Below, one piece after another: positions 54,792-63,363 of a stretch of DNA of 64,000 nucleotides. The notes beneath the pieces were generated by a model. It searched no databases. It was not told the origin of the DNA and worked only from the letters and a program-made list of their open reading frames with translations. The stretch comes from Lysobacter alkalisoli. Lineage in GTDB: Bacteria; Pseudomonadota; Gammaproteobacteria; Xanthomonadales; Xanthomonadaceae. Both the position numbers and the translations under genes were made by a program. Every line of letters begins with the position of its first letter. Position 1 is the first letter of the stretch. The stretch is taken from NCBI RefSeq assembly GCF_006547045.1, contig NZ_CP041242.1, forward strand, positions 940,001-1,004,000, read 5' to 3'.

Positions 54792-55844
54792 TCAGCGCCC
54801 TTGGCCGATCTGTTCGAGGGATTGCGACTGCGCGAATGCCGATTCCTGCGTACGTGCCTGTTCCTGTTCCAGACTCGTCCGTTGAGCGGCCACTTCCTGG
54901 GTCCAGGACTGCTGTGCAGTCGGATCGATCTGGCCTGCCAGCAACCTGTCCAGATGTGCGCTGGCTTCCGTGGCGGACGAATGTGCAGGCTGCTGGTTGG
55001 TTGGATTGTCGGCCTCGCGCACCGACAGGCCGGCGGCATCCTGCGCCTGCATCACCGCATCGATGTAGTGCAGGTCGACCCGGTGCATGAGCATCCGGCC
55101 CGGAACCATCCGCTGGAAGAACGACAGTTTTTCCGGATCGGGCAGTTCGATCCGGTGGCCTGGCGCGTCGGGCATGGCGTATTTCAGCGGAACGCTGTCT
55201 TCCTGCAGATGGGTCAGGATTTCACCCTTGACCGCATAGCTGCGGATCAGGCCCTGTTCGGCCTCCTGCTTGAGCACGCTGGCATCGAAGCCATAGCGTT
55301 CGAGCGTCCGGTTGTTCACGCCGGCGGCATTGAAGGTCACCGCAGGGGCCTCGTGGATCATGCTCGCCGCTGCCGCCAGACCGCCGCCCAGCGAGTGGCC
55401 GGTGATGACAAGGTCGTCGCCGAACGCGCGCTTGGCCTGTCCGCCCAGTGCGATGGCCTGGTCATACTGCACGTCCCGCAGGCCCAGGCCCTGGCGGAAG
55501 TTGTGTTTCCAGTCCTTGCCTTCGTCGGTACCGGTAAAGGCCAGCACCACATGGCCCTGGTCGTTGCTGTAGAAATTGGCGCCGAAGCCGCTCTTGCCGT
55601 CGTGCAGCAGGCTCGGATCGATGCCGGCCGCACGCAGCGCTGCGTCGTCCATGCGTGACCAGTTGCCGGGCGGATGGGATGGCTCGAACTCCCGGCCGCG
55701 GCGCTCGTCGGTCCAGTTGTAGTTGTCCTGCAGGATGGAAGACAGCTCACGGTCGATCGCGTGCGGCTGGCGACCGGCGACCTGTCCAGCGAAACTCTCG
55801 CCATGCCCGGCGTGGGTGGGCGAAGTATCCATTGGGGCGTTCAT
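54792..55844 (-). CDS. Lipase-class alpha/beta hydrolase, candidate secreted toxin
   Basis: A 350-residue lipase-fold protein without signal peptide. The conserved parts are FYSNDQGHVVLAFTGTDEGKD (lipase class 3-like strand), the nucleophile elbow ITGHSLGGGLAAAAS with Ser151, and VTFNAAGVNNRTLERYGF. The last ~85 residues are hydrophilic and Gln-rich (AQDAAGLSVREAD, QSQSLEQIGQGR). A lipase without a secretion signal, with a polar tail and next to a lipoprotein gene, is how xanthomonad T4SS or T6SS lipase effectors are usually arranged. No secretion genes lie in the window and the tail does not clearly match XVIPCD, so effector status is a hypothesis. AAGGAG precedes the ATG. It follows the ankyrin gene by 56 bases. 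Confidence 0.8.
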   Translation of the reverse strand: MNAPMDTSPTHAGHGESFAGQVAGRQPHAIDRELSSILQDNYNWTDERRGREFEPSHPPGNWSRMDDAALRAAGIDPSLLHDGKSGFGANFYSNDQGHVVLAFTGTDEGKDWKHNFRQGLGLRDVQYDQAIALGGQAKRAFGDDLVITGHSLGGGLAAAASMIHEAPAVTFNAAGVNNRTLERYGFDASVLKQEAEQGLIRSYAVKGEILTHLQEDSVPLKYAMPDAPGHRIELPDPEKLSFFQRMVPGRMLMHRVDLHYIDAVMQAQDAAGLSVREADNPTNQQPAHSSATEASAHLDRLLAGQIDPTAQQSWTQEVAAQRTSLEQEQARTQESAFAQSQSLEQIGQGR

Positions 55845-55900
55845 CGCGGCTCCTTGCGTCAGCAGGCGGCTTCGGCCTGTCGGTTGATCGGCGTGGTGGC

Positions 55901-56656
55901 TCAGGGAGTGGCGACGCCGTGCGCCGCAAGCCAGTCGCGTACCTTCTGTCGTTCAGCGCGGGCTTGCGCATTGAGACGGGCGTCGGACCCGGCGAACAGC
56001 GCCGTCTGGAAGGTCTCGCCACGGTTGTTGGTGGCATTGGGGTCGATGCCGGCTTCGAGCAGCCCCAGTACGCGTTCGGCGTCGTTCACGTTGGCCGCCA
56101 CATGCAGCAGTGTGTTGCCCATGGAGTCCTTGCGCTGCAGGTCGGCACCGGCCTGTACCAGCAGGTCCACCTGGGGAGTGCGGCGGCTTTGTACGGCGCG
56201 GAAGATCGGCGTCCAGCCGGCACGCGGACTGACCGTGTCGACGGGAGCGCCATGGCCGATCAGGATCTGCAGGTACTGCGGATCCTCCACCATCGCGGCC
56301 ATATGCGCCACGGTCTCCTGGTCGGTTCCCGCTTGCGCAGGGTCGGCACCGGCCTCGAGCAGGGCCGCCAGTGCGTCCGGCTGCTGATTCCATATCGCCC
56401 ATTCGAGCAGGGTGACGCCATCCTCGCCCCGTACCGACAGGTCGTGGGAAGACGCCAGGTCCCGGATACGGTTGACGTCTCCGGTGGCCACGGCAGCAGC
56501 CAGTGGTTTGGTCGCGGGGTCGTGGAACGGGATGCTGGCTTCCTTCATGGATGCGGACATGCGAATTTGCTCCTTGGCACCGTTCGATCCTGGGGTGCAT
56601 GAAACCATGACGAGGGAGGCGGCGAGCGCCGCCAGTACGGAGACAGCTTTACGCAT
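55901..56656 (-). CDS. Ankyrin-repeat lipoprotein, candidate immunity protein
   Basis: A 251-residue exported lipoprotein. MRKAVSVLAALAASLVMVSC gives a signal peptide with lipobox VMVSC (Cys20). From ~50 onward come ankyrin repeats: KPLAAAVATGDVNRIRDLASS, GVTLLEWAIWNQQPDALAALL, GWTPIFRAVQSRRTPQVDLLV, GNTLLHVAANVNDAERVLGLL and GIDPNATNNRGETFQTALFAG. Ankyrin proteins bind other proteins. As it directly precedes the lipase on the same strand and would be periplasmic, it could neutralise that enzyme in the producing cell. Regulation or scaffolding are alternatives. Confidence 0.85.
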   Translation of the reverse strand: MRKAVSVLAALAASLVMVSCTPGSNGAKEQIRMSASMKEASIPFHDPATKPLAAAVATGDVNRIRDLASSHDLSVRGEDGVTLLEWAIWNQQPDALAALLEAGADPAQAGTDQETVAHMAAMVEDPQYLQILIGHGAPVDTVSPRAGWTPIFRAVQSRRTPQVDLLVQAGADLQRKDSMGNTLLHVAANVNDAERVLGLLEAGIDPNATNNRGETFQTALFAGSDARLNAQARAERQKVRDWLAAHGVATP

Positions 56657-56722
56657 ATCGGATTGCTCCGGTTGCGAAGTGCGGGTCGGGGTCTTCGCTC
56701 GTTCGGGCCGATCCTATCATGG

Positions 56723-57940
56723 TCATATGGCTGGGCCGTATGAGTGTGATGTTCCAGAGCGCCGCAGTCCGGCCAGCAGACCGATGTGGATCGGCCACAA
56801 CAATACGATCCAGTGCAGGTTGCGCTGCGGTTGTACCTGTAGCCAGTAGAAGAACAGCGCGGCCACCGGCAGCGCCGCCACCATCACCAGCAGGATATCG
56901 AACCACCGGCCGGGCCTGCGTCGGCGCAGCAGTTGCCAGCCGCCCGGCAGCAACAGCCAGCACAGCGGGCTGAACAACAGCAGGTTGCGGTTGGCCCAGC
57001 CGAAACGGTGCTCGGTGCCGAACCAGATGAACAGCATCAATGCGCCCAGCACGCTGCACAGCAGCCAGAACGGCAACGCGATGCCGGCCGTCAGGCGCGG
57101 ACGGCGACGACCGAGCCAGACCAGGGCGATGCCCAACGCGATGCCGGCCAGCGCCCACGGCCACCAGGCCAGCGCCTGTTCGGCCGGCTCCGGTGGCAAC
57201 AACTGTGGCAGCAGGGGCTGTTCGGCCTTCACCAGCGGCTGGCCGGTGGCGTCGTTGCGGACTCCACGCAGAGCGGTTTCCAGCCGCATCGGTACGAAGG
57301 ACTCGTTCCACAAGGGTTGCGGCATGTCGGCAGCAGGGCCCAGGCCGATGTCGAAGCCCAGCCACATCAACGGATCCGGCGAGGCCAGCCGCAACGCCTC
57401 GCTGCGGAAGCTGGTGCCGTGCGAGCGGCCTTCCAGCTGTCGTTGCAGACCGCCGTCCAGCGCGAGGTCGATCGCGTCGCGGACCCGGGTCGAGCAATTG
57501 TCGAGGAAGTAGTCGTAACGGTAGCGCGCGTTCTCCGGACGGGCGTTGCTGGCCAGGGCATCGGCCAGGTTCCGTGCCTGTCCGGCGCTCAGGTCCAGCC
57601 ATTGGATCGAGGCCCCGCGGCCAACCCGTTCGTAATAGGCCAGATCCCGCGCGAACGGCAACGCGACCAGCTGGTATTGCATGTCGCCGCGCATGAAGCG
57701 GGTGATGAAGTCAGGCTCGTCGGGATCGAAGAAGCCGTAGTTGTACGACAGTGCTTCGCCGGTGCGCGGGTCCTCGACCAGTACGGCGTTGTGGCCGAAG
57801 CGCTCGAAGAAGATCTCGCCCGGCTGCATCGTGACGATGCCGATGCGCGGTGGCGGAGTGCCGTCGTCGGCGAGGGCGGGAGCCGCGGACAAGACCAGCA
57901 GCAGCAGCGTCAGCAGCGCTGCCAGTCCGCGCTCAAGCAT
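56723..57940 (-). CDS. DUF4105 membrane protein
   Basis: A 405-residue protein with signal sequence (MLERGLAALLTLLLLVLSAAPALA), an outward DUF4105 domain and a C-terminal membrane part. The DUF4105 stretch contains FFERFGHNAVLVEDPRTGEALSYNYGFFD-type sequence, then FITRFMRGDMQYQLVALPF and YRYDYFLDNCSTRVRDAID (DNCSTR, typical). A soluble Asp/His/Asn/Cys set suggests a papain-like or hydrolase fold, unproven. Five or so C-terminal helices follow (WWPWALAGIALGIALVW and later). I start at ATG 57938-57940; a GTG four codons upstream is open. It overlaps the corC end by eight bases. Confidence 0.8.
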   Translation of the reverse strand: MLERGLAALLTLLLLVLSAAPALADDGTPPPRIGIVTMQPGEIFFERFGHNAVLVEDPRTGEALSYNYGFFDPDEPDFITRFMRGDMQYQLVALPFARDLAYYERVGRGASIQWLDLSAGQARNLADALASNARPENARYRYDYFLDNCSTRVRDAIDLALDGGLQRQLEGRSHGTSFRSEALRLASPDPLMWLGFDIGLGPAADMPQPLWNESFVPMRLETALRGVRNDATGQPLVKAEQPLLPQLLPPEPAEQALAWWPWALAGIALGIALVWLGRRRPRLTAGIALPFWLLCSVLGALMLFIWFGTEHRFGWANRNLLLFSPLCWLLLPGGWQLLRRRRPGRWFDILLVMVAALPVAALFFYWLQVQPQRNLHWIVLLWPIHIGLLAGLRRSGTSHSYGPAI

Positions 57941-58859
57941 CGCCCAGCACACCTACGTGGAAGGCATGCACCCGGCGCGCATCGGCGCTCGATACCCGGA
58001 ACACGAACCGGCCCAGGGTCAGCTCCTCGCCGGCCTCGGGCAGGTGGCCGATCGCGGCGATGATCAGGCCGCCGATGGTGTCGTACTCGTCGTCGTCGAA
58101 GTCGGCGCCGAAGCGTTCGTTGAAATCGTCGATCGGGGTCAACGCATCGACCACGTACTGGCCGTCGGCCTGGGCGGCGATCAGCGCGTCGGTGTCCTCG
58201 GCATCGTCGTGCTCGTCGTCGATCTCGCCGACGATCTGTTCCAGCACGTCCTCGATCGTGACCAGACCGGCGACGCCGCCGTACTCGTCTATCACGATCG
58301 CCATGTGGTTGCGGCTGGTTCGGAACTCGCGCAACAGCACGTCCAGGCGCTTGGATTCGGGGATCAGTACCGCAGGTCGCAACAGTTCGTGGATGCCGAT
58401 CCGGCTGTCCTCGGGCGCGCCGTCTTCGGCCGCGGTCACCGCACGCAGCAGGTCCTTGGCCAGCAGGATGCCGAGGACATCGTCCTTGTCCTCGCCATGC
58501 ACCGGGAAGCGCGAATGGCCGGATTCGACCACGTCCTTCATCAATTCCATCAGCGGTGCGTCAGCCATCAGGGCGACCATCTGCGAGCGGGGGATCATCA
58601 CGTCGCCCACGCTCAGGTCGGAGACGCTGATCGCGCCTTCCATCATGGCCAGGGTGTCGGCCGCGATCAGACCGTCGGCCTGGGCGTCACGGAGCAACTC
58701 GACCAGGTCCTCGCGGGAGGTCGGTTCGCCCGACAGGGCCGAGCTGATGCGTTCGAGCCAGGAGCGCCGTTTTTCGGAAGGTTTGCCCTCCTGCGGCTTC
58801 TCGTGATGGCGGTCGCCGGATTCGGCGGCGGGGAAGCTACTACTGTCGTCCTCGGACAT
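57933..58859 (-). CDS. corC: CorC family protein (CBS-domain, Mg/Co efflux associated)
   Basis: A 308-residue cytosolic protein of the CorC/YbeX type. After a charged N-terminus come two CBS domains (VGDVMIPRSQMVALMADAPLMEL..., IHELLRPAVLIPESKRLDVLL, IVIDEYGGVAGLVTIEDVLEQIVGEI) and the CorC_HlyC domain (VDALTPIDDFNERFGADF, DTIGGLIIAAIGHLPEAGE). It sits after ybeY as in the conserved ybeZ-ybeY-ybeX order. It is associated with Mg2+/Co2+ homeostasis and, in E. coli, with ribosome quality. The membrane domain found in some paralogues is absent. Confidence 0.92.
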   Translation of the reverse strand: MSEDDSSSFPAAESGDRHHEKPQEGKPSEKRRSWLERISSALSGEPTSREDLVELLRDAQADGLIAADTLAMMEGAISVSDLSVGDVMIPRSQMVALMADAPLMELMKDVVESGHSRFPVHGEDKDDVLGILLAKDLLRAVTAAEDGAPEDSRIGIHELLRPAVLIPESKRLDVLLREFRTSRNHMAIVIDEYGGVAGLVTIEDVLEQIVGEIDDEHDDAEDTDALIAAQADGQYVVDALTPIDDFNERFGADFDDDEYDTIGGLIIAAIGHLPEAGEELTLGRFVFRVSSADARRVHAFHVGVLGDA

Positions 58860-58951
58860 CTGGGGTGTGCAAAGCAGCCCGCGGGGTGGGCCGTCGGCGC
58901 CAGTCTAGCGCGGAACCGGGGCAGGGCGCCTGTCCGGCCCTGTCGGGAGGC

Positions 58952-59434
58952 TCAGGGGGCCAGATAGGGGTCGGCGATCCCCAGCGAGGCCAGGATCTCG
59001 CGTTCGAGCAGTTCCATGCACTCGGCCTCGCGCTCGTCCTCGTGGTTCCAGCCCAGCAGGTGCAGGGTGCCATGGACGGTCATGTGGGCGTAATGGGCGG
59101 CGAGCGGCTTCTTCTGCTCGCGCGCTTCGCGGGCGAGCACCGGGGCGCAGATCACCAGGTCGCCGAGCAGGGGAAACTTCACGTTCTTCGGCAGGCCTTC
59201 CGGTACCTCGGCCGGGAAGCTGAGCACGTTGGTCGCGTAGTCCTTGCCGCGGTAATGGCGGTTGAGCGCGCGGCCCTCGCGCGCGTCGACGATGCGGATC
59301 GCCAGGTCGGCCTCGCGGATGCGGCCCTCCAGCGCTGCAGCCACCCATTTGCGGAAACTTACCGCCGCCGGGATGCCGGTGCGTGGCAGGCCGTAGTTGA
59401 CGGTGACGTCGAGGCGGACGGGACCTTTGGTCAT
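58952..59434 (-). CDS. ybeY: rRNA maturation endoribonuclease YbeY
   Basis: A 160-residue single-strand endoribonuclease for 16S rRNA 3' maturation and 70S quality control. The zinc site is in [28 protein letters not shown]-type sequence (H-x3-H-x5-H). Upstream [17 protein letters not shown] and [15 protein letters not shown] are family-typical. Its start lies nine bases after phoH stop. Confidence 0.95.
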   Translation of the reverse strand: MTKGPVRLDVTVNYGLPRTGIPAAVSFRKWVAAALEGRIREADLAIRIVDAREGRALNRHYRGKDYATNVLSFPAEVPEGLPKNVKFPLLGDLVICAPVLAREAREQKKPLAAHYAHMTVHGTLHLLGWNHEDEREAECMELLEREILASLGIADPYLAP

Positions 59435-59443
59435 CTCGATTTC

Positions 59444-60466
59444 TCAGCCTTGTGGGCCGGTTTCCTTGTCGGTGGCGTCACGTGCATCGTAGGCGTTGAC
59501 GATGCGTGCGACCAGCGGGTGGCGCACCACATCGCGCGATTCGAAGAAGGTGAACGAGATGCCGTCGACGCCGCGCAGCACTTCCACTGCGTCCTTCAGG
59601 CCCGACTTCTGGTGTCGTGGCAGGTCGATCTGGGTCATGTCGCCGGTGACCACAGCGGTGCTGCCGAAGCCGATCCGGGTCAGGAACATCTTCATCTGTT
59701 CGATCGAGGTGTTCTGCGCCTCGTCGAGGATCACGAAGGCGTCGTTGAGGGTGCGCCCGCGCATGTAGGCCAGCGGCGCGATCTCGATGACATTCTTCTC
59801 CAGCAGCTTGATGACCTTCTCCACGCCGAGCATCTCGTACAGCGCGTCGTAGAGCGGGCGCAGGTAGGGGTCGACCTTCTGGGTCAGGTCGCCGGGCAGG
59901 AAGCCGAGCTTTTCGCCGGCCTCGACTGCCGGCCGGACCAGGATCAGCCGGTGTACGCGCCCCTCGTTGAGTGCCTCGACTGCGCTGGCGACGGCGAGGA
60001 AGGTCTTGCCGGTGCCGGCCGGGCCGATGCCGAAATTGATGTCGTTGATCGCGATCGTGTGCAGGTACTTCTGCTGGTTGGCGCCGCGTCCGCGCACAGT
60101 GCCGCGCTTGACCCGGATGGTGACGTCCTGGGGGTGGTAGTCCTGCCCGATGCGGTCGGCGCCGGCTTCGGTGAGGCGGAGATGGATGGCGCCCTCGTCG
60201 AGGGTCTCGCTGGCCGCATCGTTCCACAGTGCGTGCACCAGCTTTTCCGCGCGCGGCACCGCATCCTTGGGACCGCTGATGCGGAAGATGTTGCCGCGGT
60301 TGGCGATCTCCACCCCGAGCCGCAGTTCGAGCATGCGCAGGTGGCCGTCGAACGGGCCGGCGAGATTGGCCAGGCGTTCGGCGTCGGCGGGATCAAGGGC
60401 GAATTCGGACGCGGTGGTCCGCGAGACAGTGTCGTTCAAAACAGACTCTTTGAGAGCGGGGCTCAT
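59444..60466 (-). CDS. ybeZ: PhoH-like ATPase (YbeZ)
   Basis: A 340-residue PhoH family ATPase. An N-terminal KH-like part ([33 protein letters not shown]) precedes the P-loop [21 protein letters not shown] (GPAGTGKT), [39 protein letters not shown]-type Walker B and [12 protein letters not shown]. In E. coli, YbeZ works with YbeY in rRNA processing. It is first in the phoH-ybeY-corC operon, divergent from cecR. Confidence 0.95.
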   Translation of the reverse strand: MSPALKESVLNDTVSRTTASEFALDPADAERLANLAGPFDGHLRMLELRLGVEIANRGNIFRISGPKDAVPRAEKLVHALWNDAASETLDEGAIHLRLTEAGADRIGQDYHPQDVTIRVKRGTVRGRGANQQKYLHTIAINDINFGIGPAGTGKTFLAVASAVEALNEGRVHRLILVRPAVEAGEKLGFLPGDLTQKVDPYLRPLYDALYEMLGVEKVIKLLEKNVIEIAPLAYMRGRTLNDAFVILDEAQNTSIEQMKMFLTRIGFGSTAVVTGDMTQIDLPRHQKSGLKDAVEVLRGVDGISFTFFESRDVVRHPLVARIVNAYDARDATDKETGPQG

Positions 60467-60577
60467 GGATGGTTTGGGGGGCGACTTGGCAGCATGGAGA
60501 GCTTGCGCCGATGCGCTGATTTTCGCAAAAAGCGAAGGATGCGGTGATGTCTGAAGGGGGTGAATTGCAGAGGGGGT

Positions 60578-60607
60578 TGAAATTAAATTAATTATTTAAT
60601 TAAATAT
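60578..60607. promoter_or_regulatory. AT-rich palindromic promoter/operator of cecR
   Basis: A ~27-base A/T-only block in GC-rich DNA includes the perfect palindrome ATTTAATTAAAT (60594-60605) and TTAAATTAAT. A TTGAAA (60578) plus TAAATA (60601), 17 bases apart, would make a sigma-70 promoter that starts within or next to the cecR ATG codons. TetR-type autoregulation through this block is likely; E. coli CecR also binds an AT-rich palindrome. Confidence 0.6.
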
Positions 60608-61370
60608 GACCATGAGTGAGATCACGAACTCCGGCAAGAGCAAACGAGGCGCTCGAACAGGGCTGGCGCGGGGCGCGAAGGCGGCGGACGGGTCGGCCAG
60701 GAATCGGCGTGCTCCCGGTCGCCCGGGTGTCGATGGCCCGGATCAGCGCGAGCGGGTGCTGGATGCCGCCATCGCCTGTTATGTCGAGCACGGCATCGCC
60801 GCCACCACGTTGCGCCGGATCGCCGATCACGCCGGGGTCAACCCGGCCCTGTTGCACTACTACTTCGGCGACAAGGCGCAGTTGCGCGAGGCGATGGTCA
60901 ATGAGCGTCTGCTGCCTGCGCTGGCCGGTTTGCGCGAACGCCTGGCTCGCGATGGCAACGACGTCGCCGGGCTGGTCGGTGGTTTCGTCCAGGGCATCGG
61001 CGTGGTGATGGCCGAGCATCCGTGGTTGCCGTCGCTGTGGGTGCGTGAGGTGCTGTGCGAAGGTGGTGCGTTGCGCGATGTGCTGCTCGAGCGGATCGGT
61101 CCGCAGGTGCCGCTGATGATGGCCGGCCGCTTCGCCGAGGCACAGCGACAGGGCAGACTCAATGCCGACCTCGACCCGCGCCTGCTGATGGTGTCGCTGG
61201 TCGGTCTCACCATGTTTCCGATCGCGAGCGCATCGCTGTGGCGCAGTCTGTTCGACGCCGATGATCTCGATTTCGAAGCCTTGCGTGCGCACACCCTGAC
61301 CCTGCTTGAACGCGGCCTGGAACTGTCTGCGAAACCGCCCGCGCAAGGCGGACACGAGGAGGACGCATGA
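60606..61370 (+). CDS. cecR: TetR family regulator, CecR (YbiH)-like
   Basis: A 254-residue repressor. The helix-turn-helix is RVLDAAIACYVEHGIAATTLRRIADHAGVNPALLHYYFGDKAQLREAM-type (residues ~45-95), and the remainder matches the longer CecR subgroup (WLPSLWVREVLCEGGALRD, GRLNADLDPRLLMVSLVGL). In E. coli, CecR controls ybhG and the ybhFSR transporter, exactly the genes that follow here with coupled starts (ATGA). ATG codons are at 60606 and 60612, with no ribosome site; the transcript may be leaderless. Residues 1-35 are a basic, Gly-rich extension. Confidence 0.87.
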   Translation: MTMSEITNSGKSKRGARTGLARGAKAADGSARNRRAPGRPGVDGPDQRERVLDAAIACYVEHGIAATTLRRIADHAGVNPALLHYYFGDKAQLREAMVNERLLPALAGLRERLARDGNDVAGLVGGFVQGIGVVMAEHPWLPSLWVREVLCEGGALRDVLLERIGPQVPLMMAGRFAEAQRQGRLNADLDPRLLMVSLVGLTMFPIASASLWRSLFDADDLDFEALRAHTLTLLERGLELSAKPPAQGGHEEDA

Positions 61371-62323
61371 AAAGGTCGTGTATGGGCATGGCATTGGTCT
61401 TGCTGGCCGTGGTGGGTTGCCGTGGCGATGTGCCGGATGCGCTTGGCACGCTGGAACGCGACCGCATCACCCTGCCGGCCCCGGCGGCCGAGCGCATCGT
61501 CGCCATCGACGTGCGCGAGGGGGAGACGGTCGCGGTCGGCCAACGGGTGATGCAACTGGAGCCGGTCCGTACCGATGCACGGCTGGAAGCGCTGCGTGCG
61601 CAGGCACACCAGGCGGGCGCGGTGCTGGCCGAGCTGGAAGCCGGTCCACGCCACGAAGCCATCGACCAGGCCCGGGCACGGCTCGCAGCGGCGAAGGCGC
61701 GGGCCGTCGATGCGCAGGCCTACCACGCCCGTGTGCGGCCGCTTGGCGAACGGCAGCTGGTCGCCGCGGCCGAGGTCGACAGCGCCCGCGCCGCGGCCGG
61801 CCATGCCAGTGCCGAGGTGCGCGCCGCCGAGGCCGCGCTGCTCGAGCTCGAACATGGCACCCGCGCCGAGCAGCTGGTGCAGGGCCGTGCGGCCGAGCGG
61901 GCGGCCACGGCCCGGGCCGAGGAGGAAGCGGCGACGCTGGAAAAACTGTCCGTGGTCGCGCCACGCGATGCCGTGATCGAAAGCCTGCCGTACAAGCTCG
62001 GCGACCAGGCGCCTGTCGGCGCGCCGCTGGCGGTGCTGCTGGTGGGCGAAGCGCCACATGCGCGCGTCTACGTGCCCGAACCGATCCGGGCCGGCATCCG
62101 CGTCGGCCAGCGGGCACGCGTGAGCGTCGATGGCCACGAGGCTGCCTTCGAAGGCCGTGTCCGGATGATCCGCAGCGAACCCAGCTTCACCCCGTACTAC
62201 GCGCTCACCGGCGAGGACGCGGCGCGCCTGAGCTATCTCGCCGAGATCACGCTCGATGGCGACGCGGCGCGTGAGCTGCCGGTCGGGTTGCCGGTGCGGG
62301 TCGAGTTCGTCGACGCGGACTGA
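61367..62323 (+). CDS. ybhG: HlyD/YbhG-like periplasmic adaptor lipoprotein
   Basis: A 318-residue membrane-fusion-type adaptor of an ABC exporter. The N-terminus has a lipobox (LLAVVGC, Cys18), so it would be anchored in the membrane. The beta-barrel/lipoyl part (DRITLPAPAAERIVAIDVREGETVAVG) is followed by a long coiled coil (~75-195, rich in Ala/Glu/Arg), then the second lipoyl half (VVAPRDAVIESLPYKLGDQAPVG) and barrel. It overlaps cecR and ybhF at ATGA and a shared base, showing one transcript. Confidence 0.88.
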   Translation: MKRSCMGMALVLLAVVGCRGDVPDALGTLERDRITLPAPAAERIVAIDVREGETVAVGQRVMQLEPVRTDARLEALRAQAHQAGAVLAELEAGPRHEAIDQARARLAAAKARAVDAQAYHARVRPLGERQLVAAAEVDSARAAAGHASAEVRAAEAALLELEHGTRAEQLVQGRAAERAATARAEEEAATLEKLSVVAPRDAVIESLPYKLGDQAPVGAPLAVLLVGEAPHARVYVPEPIRAGIRVGQRARVSVDGHEAAFEGRVRMIRSEPSFTPYYALTGEDAARLSYLAEITLDGDAARELPVGLPVRVEFVDAD

Positions 62324-63363
62324 TGGGCACCGTCAACGCCAATGCTGCCGAGGACAACGCCGTCGGAGCATCCGACAGGGAAGCGCCCGACGTTGCGATC
62401 CGCGCACGTGGGCTGACCAAGCGCTTCGGCGACCTGGTCGCGGTCGATGGCGTCGACCTGACCGTGCCGCGCGCGCATGTGTACGGCTTCCTCGGCCCGA
62501 ATGGCTCGGGCAAGACCACCACCATCCGCATGCTGTGTGGCCTGCTCGGCCACGACGCGGGCGAAGTCGAGGTGCTCGGCCTGCGCGTGCCCGGCCAGGC
62601 CGAGGAGCTCCGCCGGCATATCGGCTACATGACCCAGCGCTTCTCGCTGTTCGGCGACCTGAGCGTGCGCGAGAACCTCGAGTTCATGGCTGCCGCGCAG
62701 GGCGTGCCGAAACAGAAGACACGTTCGCGGATCGACGAACTGGTCGAGCAGTACCACTTCGGTGATCGCCAGAAGCAGCTCGCCGGCACCATGAGTGGTG
62801 GCCAGAAGCAGCGGCTCGCGCTGGCGGCGGCGGTGATCCACGAACCGGAGCTGCTGTTTCTCGACGAACCGACCAGCGCGGTCGACCCGGAATCGCGGCG
62901 GGATTTCTGGGAGAAACTGTTCGAACTGGCCGATGCCGGCACTACCCTGCTGGTATCGACCCACTACATGGACGAGGCCGAGCGCTGTCACCGGCTCGCG
63001 ATCCTCGATCGTGGCGCACTGGTCGCCGACGGTTCGCCCGACGAACTGACCGCGAAGCTGCGAGGGCGCACCGTCGAGGTCCGCGCCGAGCAGCCACGCC
63101 GCGCCCAGAAGGCCTTGCTGGACGTGCCGGGCGTGGTCAGCGTGGCGCAGATCGGCAACGCGTTGCGGGTGCTGACCCGCGAGGATGGCGATGCCGACGT
63201 GCGGATCCGCGATGCGCTCGACGGGGCCGGGCAGCGCGCCGAGGTCGAGGCGGTGCCGCCGAACCTGGAGGACGTGTTCGTGGATGCCACCCGTGGCGGC
63301 GAGACGCACCGCGAACTGCATCCTGAACAAGTGAGTGACCAGGCGGCGGAGGACGCGACATGA
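62323..63363 (+). CDS. ybhF: ABC exporter ATP-binding protein, YbhF-like
   Basis: A 346-residue ABC ATPase for the drug/ion exporter. Walker A is GPNGSGKTTTIRML (residues ~60-73), the signature is TMSGGQKQRLALAAAVIHEPELLFLDEPT with Walker B, followed by STHYMDEAERCH. The C-terminal domain fits DrrA-type exporters. E. coli YbhF carries two ATPase halves (about 580 residues), while this has one, so a homodimer is expected. It overlaps the permease start by four bases. ATG 62323 shares its base with the ybhG stop. Confidence 0.9.
   Translation: MGTVNANAAEDNAVGASDREAPDVAIRARGLTKRFGDLVAVDGVDLTVPRAHVYGFLGPNGSGKTTTIRMLCGLLGHDAGEVEVLGLRVPGQAEELRRHIGYMTQRFSLFGDLSVRENLEFMAAAQGVPKQKTRSRIDELVEQYHFGDRQKQLAGTMSGGQKQRLALAAAVIHEPELLFLDEPTSAVDPESRRDFWEKLFELADAGTTLLVSTHYMDEAERCHRLAILDRGALVADGSPDELTAKLRGRTVEVRAEQPRRAQKALLDVPGVVSVAQIGNALRVLTREDGDADVRIRDALDGAGQRAEVEAVPPNLEDVFVDATRGGETHRELHPEQVSDQAAEDAT

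Noticed and set aside
54792-55050. XVIPCD export domain on the lipase
   Set aside because: The tail is Gln-rich but I could not see the conserved XVIPCD motifs, so I describe it only as a candidate effector.
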